Shown piece after piece: positions 35,795 through 46,551 of a stretch of 64,000 bases of DNA (position 1 is its first letter; each line of letters begins with the position of its first letter). A model generated the notes under the pieces. It ran no database searches. It had not been told where the DNA came from and saw nothing but the letters and a program-made list of their open reading frames with translations. The stretch comes from Cytospora piceicola. Lineage: Eukaryota > Ascomycota > Sordariomycetes > Diaporthales > Cytosporaceae. The DNA is taken from positions 1,798,001 to 1,862,000 of the forward strand of contig JALQBC010000002.1 in assembly GCA_023375675.1 (NCBI GenBank), written 5' to 3'. The position numbers and the translations under genes were made by a program.

Positions 35795-36808
35795 ATGGCG
35801 GCAGCTGTCAAGGAGAAGCCCGCTGAGACCAAAACCTACCAGGCCTTTGTCGCCGGCGTCTTCTCCGGTATCGCGAAGTTATGCGGTAAGTACTCGCAGG
35901 CGCAGACCTACCCAGGAAGACATTCTTGCCCAGAGCTTTCTGCCTTTACTAACAAGTGCGAGAAAACAGTCGGCCACCCGTTCGACACGATCAAAGTCCG
36001 TTTGCAAACCTCCGATGCCACGCGCTTCTCCGGACCCCTCCAGTGCCTCCTTCAGACCATCCGCAATGAAGGCTTGTTCGGCCTCTACAAGGGCGCCTCT
36101 CCGCCTCTCGTCGGGTGGATGATCATGGACAGCATCACCTTGGGCACGCTCAACTTGTACCGATCACTGCTCCGCGAGAACTTCTTCAACCCGCCCCTGC
36201 ACCCCCTACACGACCCGGACAGGCCGCTTCCTACATACGGTCACGGCCTGGCGGGAGTCATGGCTGGCGGCACAGTCTCGCTCCTCGCGGCGCCGGTGGA
36301 ACACATCAAGGTGCGGTTGCAGACCCAGTACGCTGCCAAGAAGAGCGAGAGGTTGTACAGCGGGCCGGCCGACTGTGTGAGCAAGATCTGGCGGGCGCAT
36401 GGGGTGAGGGGGATATATCGTGGCTTGGCGGCGACGATGCTATTCCGGTCCTTCTTGTTCGTCTGGTGGGGGAGTTATGACCTGTTCAGTGGGTGGATGA
36501 GGAACTCTACGAATATGAGTGCGCCGGCCATCAACTTTTGGGCCGGAGGGATGAGTGCACAGGCTTTCTGGTTGATGGCTTATCCCACTGACGTTGTCAA
36601 GCAGCGCATCATGACAGACCCATTAGGAGGTGCTCTAAAGGATGGAACACCACGGTTCAAGACTTGGAAGGACGCTGCGACGGCGGTGTACAGAGAGGGT
36701 GGTTGGAAAGGCTATTGGAGAGGGTTTCTGCCATGTTTCTTGAGGGCATTCCCCGCCAACGCGATGGCCTTGGTAGCATTTGAAAGCGTCATGAGGACAT
36801 TGCCTTGA
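35795..36808 (+). CDS. Mitochondrial carrier (SLC25 family, Ymc1/Crc1-like group)
   Basis: Exons 35795-35885 and 35970-36808, with an 84-bp intron in phase 1, give 309 residues. Three carrier repeats are complete, each with the P-x-[DE]-x-x-[KR] signature: HPFDTIKVRL, APVEHIKVRL and YPTDVVKQRI. The first is exact only after splicing (KLC-VGHPFD). Six membrane helices are expected, and the matching GLYKGASPPL and GIYRGLAATM blocks end the first two repeats. Carriers of this subgroup exchange carnitine esters, basic amino acids or related small molecules across the mitochondrial inner membrane. The substrate cannot be assigned from sequence alone. Confidence 0.9.
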   Translation: MAAAVKEKPAETKTYQAFVAGVFSGIAKLCGKYSQAQTYPGRHSCPELSAFTNKCEKTVGHPFDTIKVRLQTSDATRFSGPLQCLLQTIRNEGLFGLYKGASPPLVGWMIMDSITLGTLNLYRSLLRENFFNPPLHPLHDPDRPLPTYGHGLAGVMAGGTVSLLAAPVEHIKVRLQTQYAAKKSERLYSGPADCVSKIWRAHGVRGIYRGLAATMLFRSFLFVWWGSYDLFSGWMRNSTNMSAPAINFWAGGMSAQAFWLMAYPTDVVKQRIMTDPLGGALKDGTPRFKTWKDAATAVYREGGWKGYWRGFLPCFLRAFPANAMALVAFESVMRTLP

Positions 36809-37208
36809 TAGATCGTGACAACATTTAGATAAGAGTTTGTCTTGCAAGAGCATTAGCCATAGAGGGGACCAACAACTGACGGGATATCGTCGAGAAGAGC
36901 ACATGGGATGGTTTTGCTCATGCCCCATACATAATACGGGCAGTTTCACGATCGTTCTAACCAATCATTTCACGAACAGGGGCACAGTCTCCAAGCAGAT
37001 TTGTGGGCACAACGCAGATGGTATTGGCTACCCAGATCACCGGGTGATGCTGTGATGCGTCGCTCTACCCTGACGGGGCCGGTTCATCGTTGTTCACCGG
37101 CATCCCTTATTCCTCCCGTTTCAAACCACCAACGGCAGTCCTCTTGCGGCAGAGTACCTGAGAGAGCGGCCCTCAAGAGCGTGCGTCCTTGATTGAGTTG
37201 GTCATCCT
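36809..37208. other. Convergent intergenic region
   Basis: This 400-bp stretch is the 3' region shared by the carrier and the eL22 gene. No feature is recognised. Confidence 0.5.
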
Positions 37209-37847
37209 TTACTCGTCATCCTCCTCGTCGGCATCGTTGACGACGTTGAAGAACTTGAGCTCGTACACTCCCTTGGAGGTAGAGACGACGCGGAGCCAGT
37301 CACGGAGCTGCATCTTCTTGAGGAACTTCTTGGTCCTGTACAGCGATAGCGGTCAGTATATTGTGACTAGTTCACGCGGTACCCACTCTGGTGGTGGCCC
37401 TATGCGGTGCCGAAACGGGTGGTGTTCTTACAGGTACTTGAGGTAACGGCCGGACAGCTCGTTGTGGGCAACGATCTCGATCTTGCCATCGCCCTGCTGG
37501 GAGATCTGGATGGTCTCGCCGAGGTTGCCGACGCGACCCTCAACCTTGATCTTCTCGTTCAGGAACTTCTCGAAGGCGGAGACATCGAAGATCTTGTCGC
37601 TGGCAGGCTGCGAAGCGTTGATGATGAACTGAACGGGGGTTTCGTTAGACTTCCTGGGCTGCGCACAAGACCGACTCGGAATGTTGGAGTGTTGTTTGCT
37701 TACCTTCTTGGTAGTCTTGGCAGACTTGCCCTTTCTCTGTGACAGTGAAAATTGATCTTAGCCTACTGCTTCACGCCATGATCTCTCTGGCCGGGAGACT
37801 GGGCCAGCAGCAAAGCGGTATCAAGTACATACGATTTGAGGAGCCAT
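37209..37847 (-). CDS. RPL22: 60S ribosomal protein eL22
   Basis: Four exons: 37833-37847 (MAPQI, only 15 bp), 37704-37736 ([11 protein letters not shown]), 37432-37628 and 37209-37335. All have GT-AG borders and consistent phases. The protein is 123 residues, the size expected for eL22. Conserved parts are [40 protein letters not shown] and [20 protein letters not shown] (the last split by intron 3). It ends with the acidic DADEEDDE tail. The protein binds 28S rRNA on the large subunit. Many small 5' exons are typical of fungal ribosomal-protein genes. Confidence 0.95.
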
Positions 37848-39682
37848 TGCTTCTGATTTGATGGAGAGAGAACGCAAAGAGGTCGAATATCCTGCGCCGT
37901 TGGTGGTGTGTTTGGAGGTGGAGTGTCGAGGTTCGGTGATGTGTCGATGCGATGTGCGAAAAAAGTTCGTAGAAGACCACTACACGCAAAATCAGGACGA
38001 CGGGGTCCCGGCTGTGGCCCAGCTGGCGATGGGCTAGCTGACGGCTGTCTGCCAGCTGTCGAGCTAGACGAGCTATCATCCAGCTGGAGGCTGACCCACA
38101 GGAGTCAACGTTTACAAGCGGGCAATTGTCACCATGCCGCTATCCACTCTACAAACTACCTACGATCCCATGTCGAGACTCTAGATAATATCGAAATTGC
38201 ATTTTTATTTACGAATCCACTATCGAAAACGTATGAGGTCCTGGACCCTCTACCGTCCACAGCAGCCCGGATTAGGCGGAGCTGTTGGGAAGCCGTGACA
38301 TCCGGCTTGAGCACATTTGGTTATGTTATTAGAAGAGGTGACTGACAAGATTCAATAATTTCAGAAGCGTGCAAAGTTACTGCATTCACTGCACCGCCGC
38401 TCATCGTTGGCCTCCCACACTCAAGGTGTCAGGGTGTGTACTGTAATGTCAGTATTCCATAACCGCCACATATTGCGCCACAGACCAGGAGCGTGCTAAG
38501 CCACGGACTACAACCTATGCACCTGTCATCCTTCGGCAGTGGATGATCGATCGGCATTGTAGTGTACATAGTAGACTGCGAGAGATGCACTTACATACCA
38601 CAGTAGTAAGCGAAGGCCGCCAATGACGTAATAATAGGCCAAGGGTACGGGTTGATTATCAGAAGCAATTACGGACCCGGCCAGAAGAACATGTCCAAGA
38701 CTGCCGCGCGGCAGGATAATGTTTATCAATGAACATTCAATCGACCTAGGTACCTAGGAACCTAGGTAGTCGGCATTGGTGTCTCTACTGTTTATGATAA
38801 TAAAGGGCAATGGGTTCCAGGTGGTCGGCAGCTGTGGCAGGTCCAGAGGGGATTCCATGCAACCGTGAGTACACAGTAGGTTTTACATTACATGCTTAGG
38901 CATACACTAGACTGGATTGCCAATCATGGCCCGGCCTAACCTCGAGCTGCACGAGGGTGGCAGGGGGTGGCTGGCGATCAAACTTGTACGTCTAGGCGAG
39001 GACTGCAGTTTCAGGTAGTCCAGGTAGTCCTTCAGGATGTTCCTATCGTTCCGTTCTCAATCAGTGTTCGCAATACTGCCCTGCTCTCAGAAAACTAGGC
39101 AGTGCAAGACCTGGAGTGCCTTGGCCATGTACCCTGCGACAGTACGGCAGTTACGATCAAGTCACTACCGTACCGTCCATTAAGCGCGACCAAAACGTGC
39201 CCAGGTACCTACTGTAGTTTAGGTACCTAGATATCTACACTACCTAGGTAGGTACATACACTGCACAAGCCCACTGCTCCGGAACGTCCCTTCAGGGTGG
39301 GTGTATGACGCACTTGTGAAGTGACGCTGAAATTTGCATTTGCCCTGACAGAGAGTTCGCTGTGATCCTTGCGGCCCTTGCTTGCCCAGCCAGCAAGTGA
39401 CCAGCAGCAGCGCCTCGATGATGTACCCCAGTCTGCCAGGTGATTGAGGAAGCTTGTTTTCCTGATGCAACCGTCCAGTCGTGCCGTCGTCCTTCTTTCT
39501 TGCAGCTATTTAAGTCTGTCCCTCGCCCACCGCTTTTCTCACAACCAGTGTTCCACCCTCGAACTTACAAAACAATAAACGATAATAAATCAACCTACGA
39601 AAGGACCAGCCATCGCCCATACATACTCCCTAGAAAACAATCGCATTTTCTCTCTCTCAATCAACACCTACATACCGCAATC
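37848..39682. other. Divergent intergenic region, eL22 / PMP3
   Basis: This 1.8-kb interval contains clustered CCTAGG words (38741-38767, and TACCTAGGTA at 39241-39250) and no convincing gene. From about 39500 a C/T- and A-rich stretch is the probable PMP3 5' leader. Confidence 0.45.
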
Positions 39683-40013
39683 ATGCCTTTCACCGGAAGG
39701 TAAGAACGATATTCCTCCCACCCCCAATGCGACCTGCTGCAAGACACATAAAGTGCTGACCATGCTTCTGCCTATAGTGACATCTTCAAGATCATTCTTG
39801 CCATCCTCCTTCCCCCTGTGGGAGTCTTCCTGGAGCGTGGCTGCGGCGCCGACCTGCTCATCAACATCTTGCTCACGATCCTGGGTTACATCCCTGGTAT
39901 CATCCACGCCCTGTATGTCTTGACAACCCTCCAATTGTCTCTGAACAATGTAATACGGGAGAATGCAATGCTAACAAGATTCGCGACACAGCTACATTAT
40001 CCTCAAGTATTAA
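39683..40013 (+). CDS. PMP3: Plasma membrane proteolipid 3 (Pmp3/UPF0057)
   Basis: Exons 39683-39699, 39778-39912 and 39992-40013 give a 57-residue protein: MPFTGSDIFKIILAILLPPV, then GVFLERGCGADLLINILLTI, then LGYIPGIIHALYIILKY. Two hydrophobic hairpin helices and the ERGCGADLLINILLTILGYIPG signature make the assignment firm. Both introns are short, and the second shows a GCTAAC branch-point-like word. Pmp3 proteins modulate plasma-membrane potential and salt tolerance and are induced by stress. The length matches the family exactly. Confidence 0.96.
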
Positions 40014-40839
40014 TCAATTGAGGAGTATGGAGATTCCACCAGCGGCCACATAATTTCCCCTCGCCCGGCATCACCAAATAACCCTCCTTCTCTTCGTGGT
40101 CCGTCTATACACCGCCTCGCCCTGCCCATCTACGGAACCCGGCCGCAGTATTCCACATCTCTCTGGCATCTGCGACACTTGAGCGGGGCCTGGCTAGCCG
40201 CCACGAATGCTTAATTCTCTCACGCACGCACAAACATACACCGACTCACCTTTACGAACGACTTGCCACGACTTCTTAACATCAGGGTTCCGCGGCGAAT
40301 GTTGATACAGGCTGGGGGGTGAATGAGGTCTTTTCTTCTTCTGCGATGCACTTTATGGATACCACAACCAGCATGCCGTGTCTCTTCCTCTGCATTCGGA
40401 GGAAGGGGCCTACCGTTTACAGCTATACCTCTCTTGGTTCTGGCTTGCGGGGCTTATGTTACGGAGATTTGATTCTCTAGATAATGATACGATACCCTTT
40501 ACGTCCATAAGTACACAGACGATTTTCACACCTGGCAAACGTGCAGCTCATCTTCGACTGCTGTGAAATGAAAACCACTGTGAGATCATGTCACATGTAC
40601 GGTCACGTAATGAAACACGTCATAATAGTACTGGGACGTGTTTGGCTTTGAGATACCATATTGTAGTGTTCGCTGCTGCAATTGATATAGCTTCTGAATG
40701 GTCGTTACAAGCCATATGCAGTTCAGTCATTACAATGCCTAGATGATACCCCCTCTATTTGTGATATGAAAATACTTATGTCTCTTGCCGAGTTGGCGAT
40801 TGATATTACTGATTCAATGCTGCAATGTCCCCGAATACC
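40014..40839. other. Convergent intergenic region
   Basis: This 826-bp stretch holds the PMP3 3' UTR and the 3' region of the YchF-type GTPase gene. No feature is recognised. Confidence 0.5.
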
Positions 40840-42395
40840 TTACTGACCCCGGCCAACCTTGAATGTGAGAACCTGCAAGAAAAGTTAGCACTTGGAGTCA
40901 TTACCTTGAGGTTACATGGGCCTGTACTCACATCATTCTTCCCAACTGCTACGGTATCGTCCTCGGACACCCTCATGGCCCCGACGCCCTCGATGTATGC
41001 GATGGGGACATCCCCACCCATGACCTTCCTCGCAACCTCAGCACAGGTGCTGCCCTTCTTGACAAGGACGCAGTCGCGGAAGACGTACTTCGACTCCGAC
41101 GCCCCTGAACTGAACGAAGTCGTATTCCGGACAGGGAATATAGGCACCAGGCCTAATATCTCGGCGGCTTTGGCTAACACCTGGACCACGCCTGTCGAAC
41201 CGAACCGGTAGAGGACCATGTCCTTCAGGTTTTCTATCCTCTGCTTGTTCTTGTCGTCTAGCTCTCTCAACCCTCCTCCTTCCGGATCCCCGTCGGCGAT
41301 GAGGTCTTCCCTTGTGTCCACGAATTCACTGCCCTCCGTATATCGTATGTAACCTTGCTTCGCAAGTTTCCGCAGGAATATCTCTGATACGGCACTGCAC
41401 AGCACAATCCTGTTGGCGTCCTCCATCTTGGCAATCCGGGCTATGTTCGCGTCGGAGTCGGGATGGTCGATCTTGTTGAGCGCGATAACGGTGGGAAATT
41501 TCTCGTCGGTAAAGGCGTTTACGACCCGGTCTATCGTCTCGTCGTCCCAGCTCTCCAGTGGCTCCTTCAGGTTCAGCTTGTCGAGTGTCCGCGCCACGAC
41601 CTTGGCTGTACTTCCGTAGCCAGAGAGCTGGTTCTGGAGTGTCTCCACCGCCGTGGCCTTGACTGCGACGTGTCTCCTCCGGATACTGCCCCAGCGCTCC
41701 GTCAGGTTGCCCCTGATCCAGGCAACGATCTCGCTGCGCAACCATGCAATGTCGACGCTGGGGTCGTATCCCCTGGTGTTCTTGCCCTCTTGGTCGGTAG
41801 TGCCCGAGACGTCGACGACGTGTATCAGGGCGTCGGCGTGTCGGAGGTCGTCAAGGAACTTGTTCCCCAGCCCTTTACCCTGATGCGCGCCGGGGACTAG
41901 ACCGGCAACGTCGAGGAGCTCGATGGGCACGCTTCGCCTGCCGTCGACGCAGGCGCCGTAGTTGGGTCTACACCGGTCAGAGACATTGTACCGCTTACAG
42001 GCGCATTCGATCTGGAGGTATCCTATGGCACGCTGGGGGTCGATTGTGGTAAATCTAAGACAAAGGCGTAACAAGTTAGTCGGGCGGCGTAGGAGATCGG
42101 GGTCCTGGCAGGAAGGGGTTTTCCATAGGGGAGGTTTGCGCGTACGGGAAATTGCCTGCCGCTTTTTATCAGCTTCTTGGTTCTTAGCACGAGGTATTGG
42201 CGTACTGACCGACTTTGGAGGTTGCATCCGTCTACTTGCAGGGTCAGCATACAGATTGTTTACCATGGGAGAGGTTGAAAGAGGGATAGAGACAGGCTGC
42301 GGTTCGGGTTCAGGTTCACGTACGAGCGAGTTCAGTGTGCTTGATTTACCAGCACTTGGCTTACCAACAAGGCCTATCAAGGTGTCGCGCGCCAT
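40840..42395 (-). CDS. OBG/YchF-type GTPase, Ygr210-like, with a 10-bp microexon
   Basis: Five exons: 42324-42395, 42210-42231 (22 bp), 42146-42155 (10 bp), 40932-42054 and 40840-40872, giving 419 residues. Exons 2 and 3 rebuild the conserved switch I region [20 protein letters not shown], which is absent if the region is read unspliced. Motifs: G1 [14 protein letters not shown]3 [21 protein letters not shown]4 NKID and a C-terminal TGS-like domain ending [20 protein letters not shown]. The Cys-containing insert [20 protein letters not shown] between switch I and G3 is typical of the archaeal/fungal Ygr210 branch. These GTPases associate with ribosomes, and the exact role is not settled. An unspliced 529-codon frame through the introns is an accident. 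It is divergent from the SET-domain gene. Confidence 0.9.
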
Positions 42396-42969
42396 TCTAG
42401 AGAGTGGATGTGACTAGTATGCCTTATGCAGCTGCAGTGAGTGAGCTGTGAGATGGTATTACGTGCGCCGGGTGGTTGTGGTTGTGGTCGCGAAATATCG
42501 TAAGTTGCGGAATTTGATATTAACATGCTACTGGGTAAGATTCTCACACCAGATCTGCAGCAGCCCGCGGGGCACAACGATGACCGGTGGCGGAGTGGGC
42601 GTGCCCAGCACTCGAAGTACCTAGCACAGGGTGCCAGAGTGCCAGGGCAGCTTCTGACCCCACCTTGGAGGGGTCTCCAGATGTTACTAACAGGGACCAC
42701 CTATGACGGCCATAGGTGCTCTGAGGTTCTGAGATTGGAAGCTGATGTACGTGCCCAGCCTGGCTACAAGGATACATACTAAGTACGTACCTAGGTAGCT
42801 GTCCAGGTGGGCCCTCTTTACCCGAGCGTAAAATACGATACCGGGTCAACATAGCTTCAAAAGGTCATTTCTCTTCAGTTCTGCCGTGCGTACATATATA
42901 TGTGTAGTAAATTGGAACTCACCATTGCCATCCTCTTTCTCCTCTATCTCTCTATAATTTCCAGCAGCA
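42396..42969. promoter_or_regulatory. Divergent promoter region, GTPase / SET-domain gene
   Basis: This 574-bp interval lies between two outward-reading genes. It contains TACCTAGGTA at 42788-42797. A CT-rich stretch (CCTCTTTCTCCTCTATCTC) just before ATG 42970 is typical of fungal leaders. Confidence 0.45.
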
Positions 42970-44526
42970 ATGCCTCGAGCACGTCTTCCATTGCAGGCTC
43001 TTCCGGCATGGATGAGTATCAATGATGCAACTTTCGCCAATGTCGAGGTCAAGCCCATCATTCACAAAGGCAACGGACTCGTCGCTCAGAAGGACTCGGA
43101 TGAAGTTGGAGACTTACCACTATTAACGATCCCACACGGTCTGGCTCTGAGTGCGGAAGCTGTGCACGAGTACGCGAAGGAGGATAAAAACTTCAGTCAG
43201 CTCTTGGATGCATGTGGACATAAAGTCAGTCAGCACGTCTTGAAGCAGTGCCTCGAACCGTACTGACCAACCATAGAGCCCACGGCACGATATCCTCTTG
43301 TTCTTGCTGGTTCAGTTGGTTCATTCTTCGCGCCCAAGTGAACGTGTGTGTCTTACAACTCCATGGACAGAGTACGTCAAGTTGCTGGACGATGAGGTCC
43401 CTCTGCCGACCTTGTGGAAGGAGAGCGAGAGGATACTCCTTCAAGGAACGTCTTTGGAGTCTGCCCTCAACGCCAAAATGATGGCCCTGGCGCATGAGTT
43501 CGATGAGATGCGTGAGAAATCATCCGATATCGAGTGCTGGAACGCCGTATTCTGGGACAGCCGTGTCGTCCACCTTACAGACTGGTTCCTCGTCGACGCC
43601 TGGTATCGTTCCAGAGTACTCGAGTTACCCAATTCCGGACCGTCACTTGTCCCCTGTATAGACATGGCCAACCATTCTAATAACGCCAATGCCTACTATG
43701 AGGAGAATTCCGAAGATGAGGTCATCCTCTTACTTCGCCCTGGCAGCAATGTCGAGAAGGGGGGCGAGATCACCATCTCTTACGGCTCAGAAAAGTCGGC
43801 TGCAGAAATGCTGTTCAGCTATGGCTTCATTGACGAATCATCAAGAGCTCGAAGCCTCAGACTACCCCTGGACCACTTACCAGACGACCCACTGGCCAAA
43901 GCCAAAGCCCACATCTTTAAGGATCCCCAAACAGTCGATATCAAAGAAATTGACGGAAGGATGATGTGGACGAGCGCTTTCGCTTACCTGATGGTCCTGA
44001 ACGAGGAGGACGGCCTGGACTTCAGAATCCTACAGGACAAAGATGGTGGCAGGGAGCTCAAAATGTTCTGGCGAGACGAAGACGTGTCAGACAAGCCTGC
44101 TTCATTCGAAACCCTCACCTCGGACCATGAACTCTGCAATGTTTTCAGACTACGGGTCAACATGATCGTACATCAAAGGGTGCAGGAGCAGCTGGACAGC
44201 CTGTCTCTTCCATTGCCTGATGATAGCACTGGTGCCTCCGAGGCCGAGGGCGTCGACTCTTCAAATGCTTCCAATGCGCAAGCCTTGAGACGCACTGAAA
44301 TGGAGATCCTTGAGAAAATGATGACAACACTGGAGGACCAGGTGAGTTCAATGTTCCAGCCTCATCGACGCCTCATGCACTGATTGTGAACTAACTCGTA
44401 TTCCGCGCCATGCAGCGTACGGAGCTGCTCGCTCTTGAGGACGTAACGGCATATTTCGAATCAATGGCAGTGTCGGAAGGTGCCGTAGATGAAGGCCAAG
44501 AAGAAACCGACGACGATTTCAGCTGA
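42970..44526 (+). CDS. SET-domain lysine methyltransferase, RLSMT/SETD6-like class
   Basis: Exons 42970-43224, 43277-44341 and 44416-44526 (all phase 0) give 476 residues. The split SET domain is recognised by the N-terminal KGNGLVAQKD segment and by PSLVPCIDMANHSNNANAYY (the NHS motif that binds S-adenosylmethionine). The GGEITISYGSEKSAAEMLFS block follows, then YGF at the core's end. The C-terminal helical part (SDHELCNVFRLRVNMIVHQR) corresponds to the substrate-binding domain of the Rubisco-LSMT class. Fungal members methylate ribosomal proteins or other non-histone targets; the target here is unknown. The tail is acidic (EGQEETDDDFS). Confidence 0.88.
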
Positions 44527-44773
44527 GTTGTGGCTTCGCAGCCCTCCTTCTACTTTAAGAATGACAAGGGACCATGCTCGACTTGCTATGCCTCGAGCTG
44601 GTAAAGATGTGGCCTACTATCCTTGCGCAGCCCATGACAGATCTCCAAGGATTACCTAGTGCTCGCCTGAACATTGGAAATGTGCGACACGATGTCATTT
44701 GTTTGCGGTTGGTGGTCAGACGATCAGCCCACATGTTTCTTGGCCTCTTTGACAACTCACTTTACACATCACG

Positions 44774-45292
44774 TTAGCGCATGCGAACTCTATTGTCCAG
44801 CTTTAGGGGTATGGTCCATTTGAAGGGGGCATGGCTTCGATCCGAGTGACTAAATGAGCGTCTACGGAGGATGGCGTCCTTCGTGGACGACTTCTGCGAA
44901 GAGGACAGCCTCCTCGACGAGGATGCTTTGGGGGCTCGTTCGGCTTGCTCGAAGACTGGAACCAGAATAGGGACCCATGTTGGTGAAACAATACCAAGTC
45001 CGCTGTCGCCAAATACTGAGTGCTCATTCTGGCCTTCGTCATTCAGCCTATGGTACTTTACAGGACTGTGTGGGTGTAGACCAGGGTGACGATACCCTCT
45101 ATGCAAGACGGGCAGAAAATGGAACGGAGATGGGGTTGAACCCAGCAGAGTCATCACCTTATCTCTGTTCAATGCGGCATTACAGAAAATACACTCTTGA
45201 TCTCCCCCACTGTGCCACCAATATCCTGCACGCGACGTGTTACCTGCACACTCATCCGCGGGGAATTCTAGGCGCCGACTGGGATTGGACAT
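44774..45292 (-). CDS. Possible uncharacterised protein (weak call)
   Basis: A 172-codon open frame with a plausible ATG. It contains an ECIFC pair and an arginine/serine-rich C-terminal half (ASSSRRLSSSQKSSTKDAIL, then RRRSFSHSDRS). No family is recognised and no splice structure is needed. It could be random, since this intergenic region also carries long open frames on the other strand. It would be convergent with the SET-domain gene. The composition of the C-terminal part is more protein-like than the other frames here. Confidence 0.25.
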   Translation of the reverse strand: MSNPSRRLEFPADECAGNTSRAGYWWHSGGDQECIFCNAALNRDKVMTLLGSTPSPFHFLPVLHRGYRHPGLHPHSPVKYHRLNDEGQNEHSVFGDSGLGIVSPTWVPILVPVFEQAERAPKASSSRRLSSSQKSSTKDAILRRRSFSHSDRSHAPFKWTIPLKLDNRVRMR

Positions 45293-46551
45293 GGGATGCT
45301 GAACTGACAGTCGCTTTCCAACTTTGTAATCTGGGGCCCAGCGGGCCTCGTAGTCGAAGACTAACTTGAACTGGAAAAGGAATCCTGGGTTCTTTCTGGG
45401 GTAAATATGCCGGGGCTAAAAGCAGATGATTGGGCGGGCCCTACCTCTCCAAGACATCATAATCATCCATCCGGGTTCGCGTGGCCGACGGCTTGTTCTT
45501 CATGCAACATCGTCACTAGTTCATCCCACCGCCGACGGCTTCTTCTCTCCGCCAACGAATGGTGGCGCCAGCCGTGGAGTGGCCTCGAGGTCGCGAGCCC
45601 AGAGTCCGAGTCCGAGTCCAGACCGCGCCGCCGCGACAAGAGGGGCTCTCCCGTCGATAAGGGCACGGCACCAAGGACAAAGGTACCACTCAGTTGGGAC
45701 ACGGCTAGGACGCCTTCTCAGTGGTCAGCATGGATGTCCCGGTGCCCACCGCGCCCGCGAGCCCACTCAAAGCCCCTGGTCAACCCCAGATTTCCTCACG
45801 GCACCCACAAATGGAGACTCGTTTGCTCCCACACCAATGCGAGTCCGACGCTTCTGAAGATCGGCGAAGCTGATTGACCGATTGCTGGCAAGTGGACCAG
45901 GCCAAGCATCATCCTCTCGACCGCCATTGGCCTTTGCCCCAGACCGTTCCCTGTCCTCCTGGTCCGCTTCGTCTTCAGTACACATTCCCCCTCCTCCCCC
46001 CTACATACCCTTGTTGCTGCGCTTGACTCTCCTCCACCTTTTTACTTTCACTGGCCGGGCTGTCCGCTTCCTTGTCCTCTTCCAGTTCAGCCCTGCTACT
46101 CTTCTTCACAACCTCAACCTTCCCCCACCTGAACATTGACTTCCTCTTCGATTCTCGCATCCCTCGAGCCCACTGCGCGACTGCTCTCGGCACTACCTGT
46201 TCCGGCACTTCCAGGGATACAGAGAGAAAACAAGCACAGTACACACGATCGCGGCACTGAGCTCTGGGACTGCCATCTGATAGGTTCTATACGACGTGAA
46301 TGGTATAATCCGGTGAAGCCGTGACGACCGAACACACCTGTTCCGCAACACCCAGAAACCAAGAATCCACACACCCCCAAGGACCCAAGTCCAAGTTCAA
46401 GTCCAACCGATTCGAGTCGAGACGAACCGAAAAGAACCGAACCGAACGAGCCGATCTCGATCCATCTGACGTTGAACCTCCCAAGCTAAACACCCCGCTT
46501 CCTTATTAGTGGGACATATACAAACCTTGTTGTCTGCGTATTGTCGCCAAG
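45293..46551. promoter_or_regulatory. Promoter and probable long 5' leader of the FacB/Cat8-type gene
   Basis: About 1.26 kb lies upstream of ATG 46552. From about 45960 it is pyrimidine-rich (CCCCCTCCTCCCCCC region), usual near fungal transcription starts. Near 46390-46450 are CAAGTC and AACCGA repeats. A two-codon ATG-GTA-TAA upstream frame lies at 46300. The overlapping 143- and 156-codon plus-strand frames at 45407-45877 show no motif and are not called as genes. Confidence 0.4.

Noticed and set aside
42055..42323. Unspliced reading of the GTPase gene as a 529-codon protein
   Set aside because: It inserts an unrelated segment into the G domain and loses switch I. The four-intron model restores it exactly.
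45407..45877. Two long overlapping plus-strand frames (156 and 143 codons)
   Set aside because: They overlap out of frame with each other, carry no motif and sit in the promoter side of the FacB/Cat8 gene.
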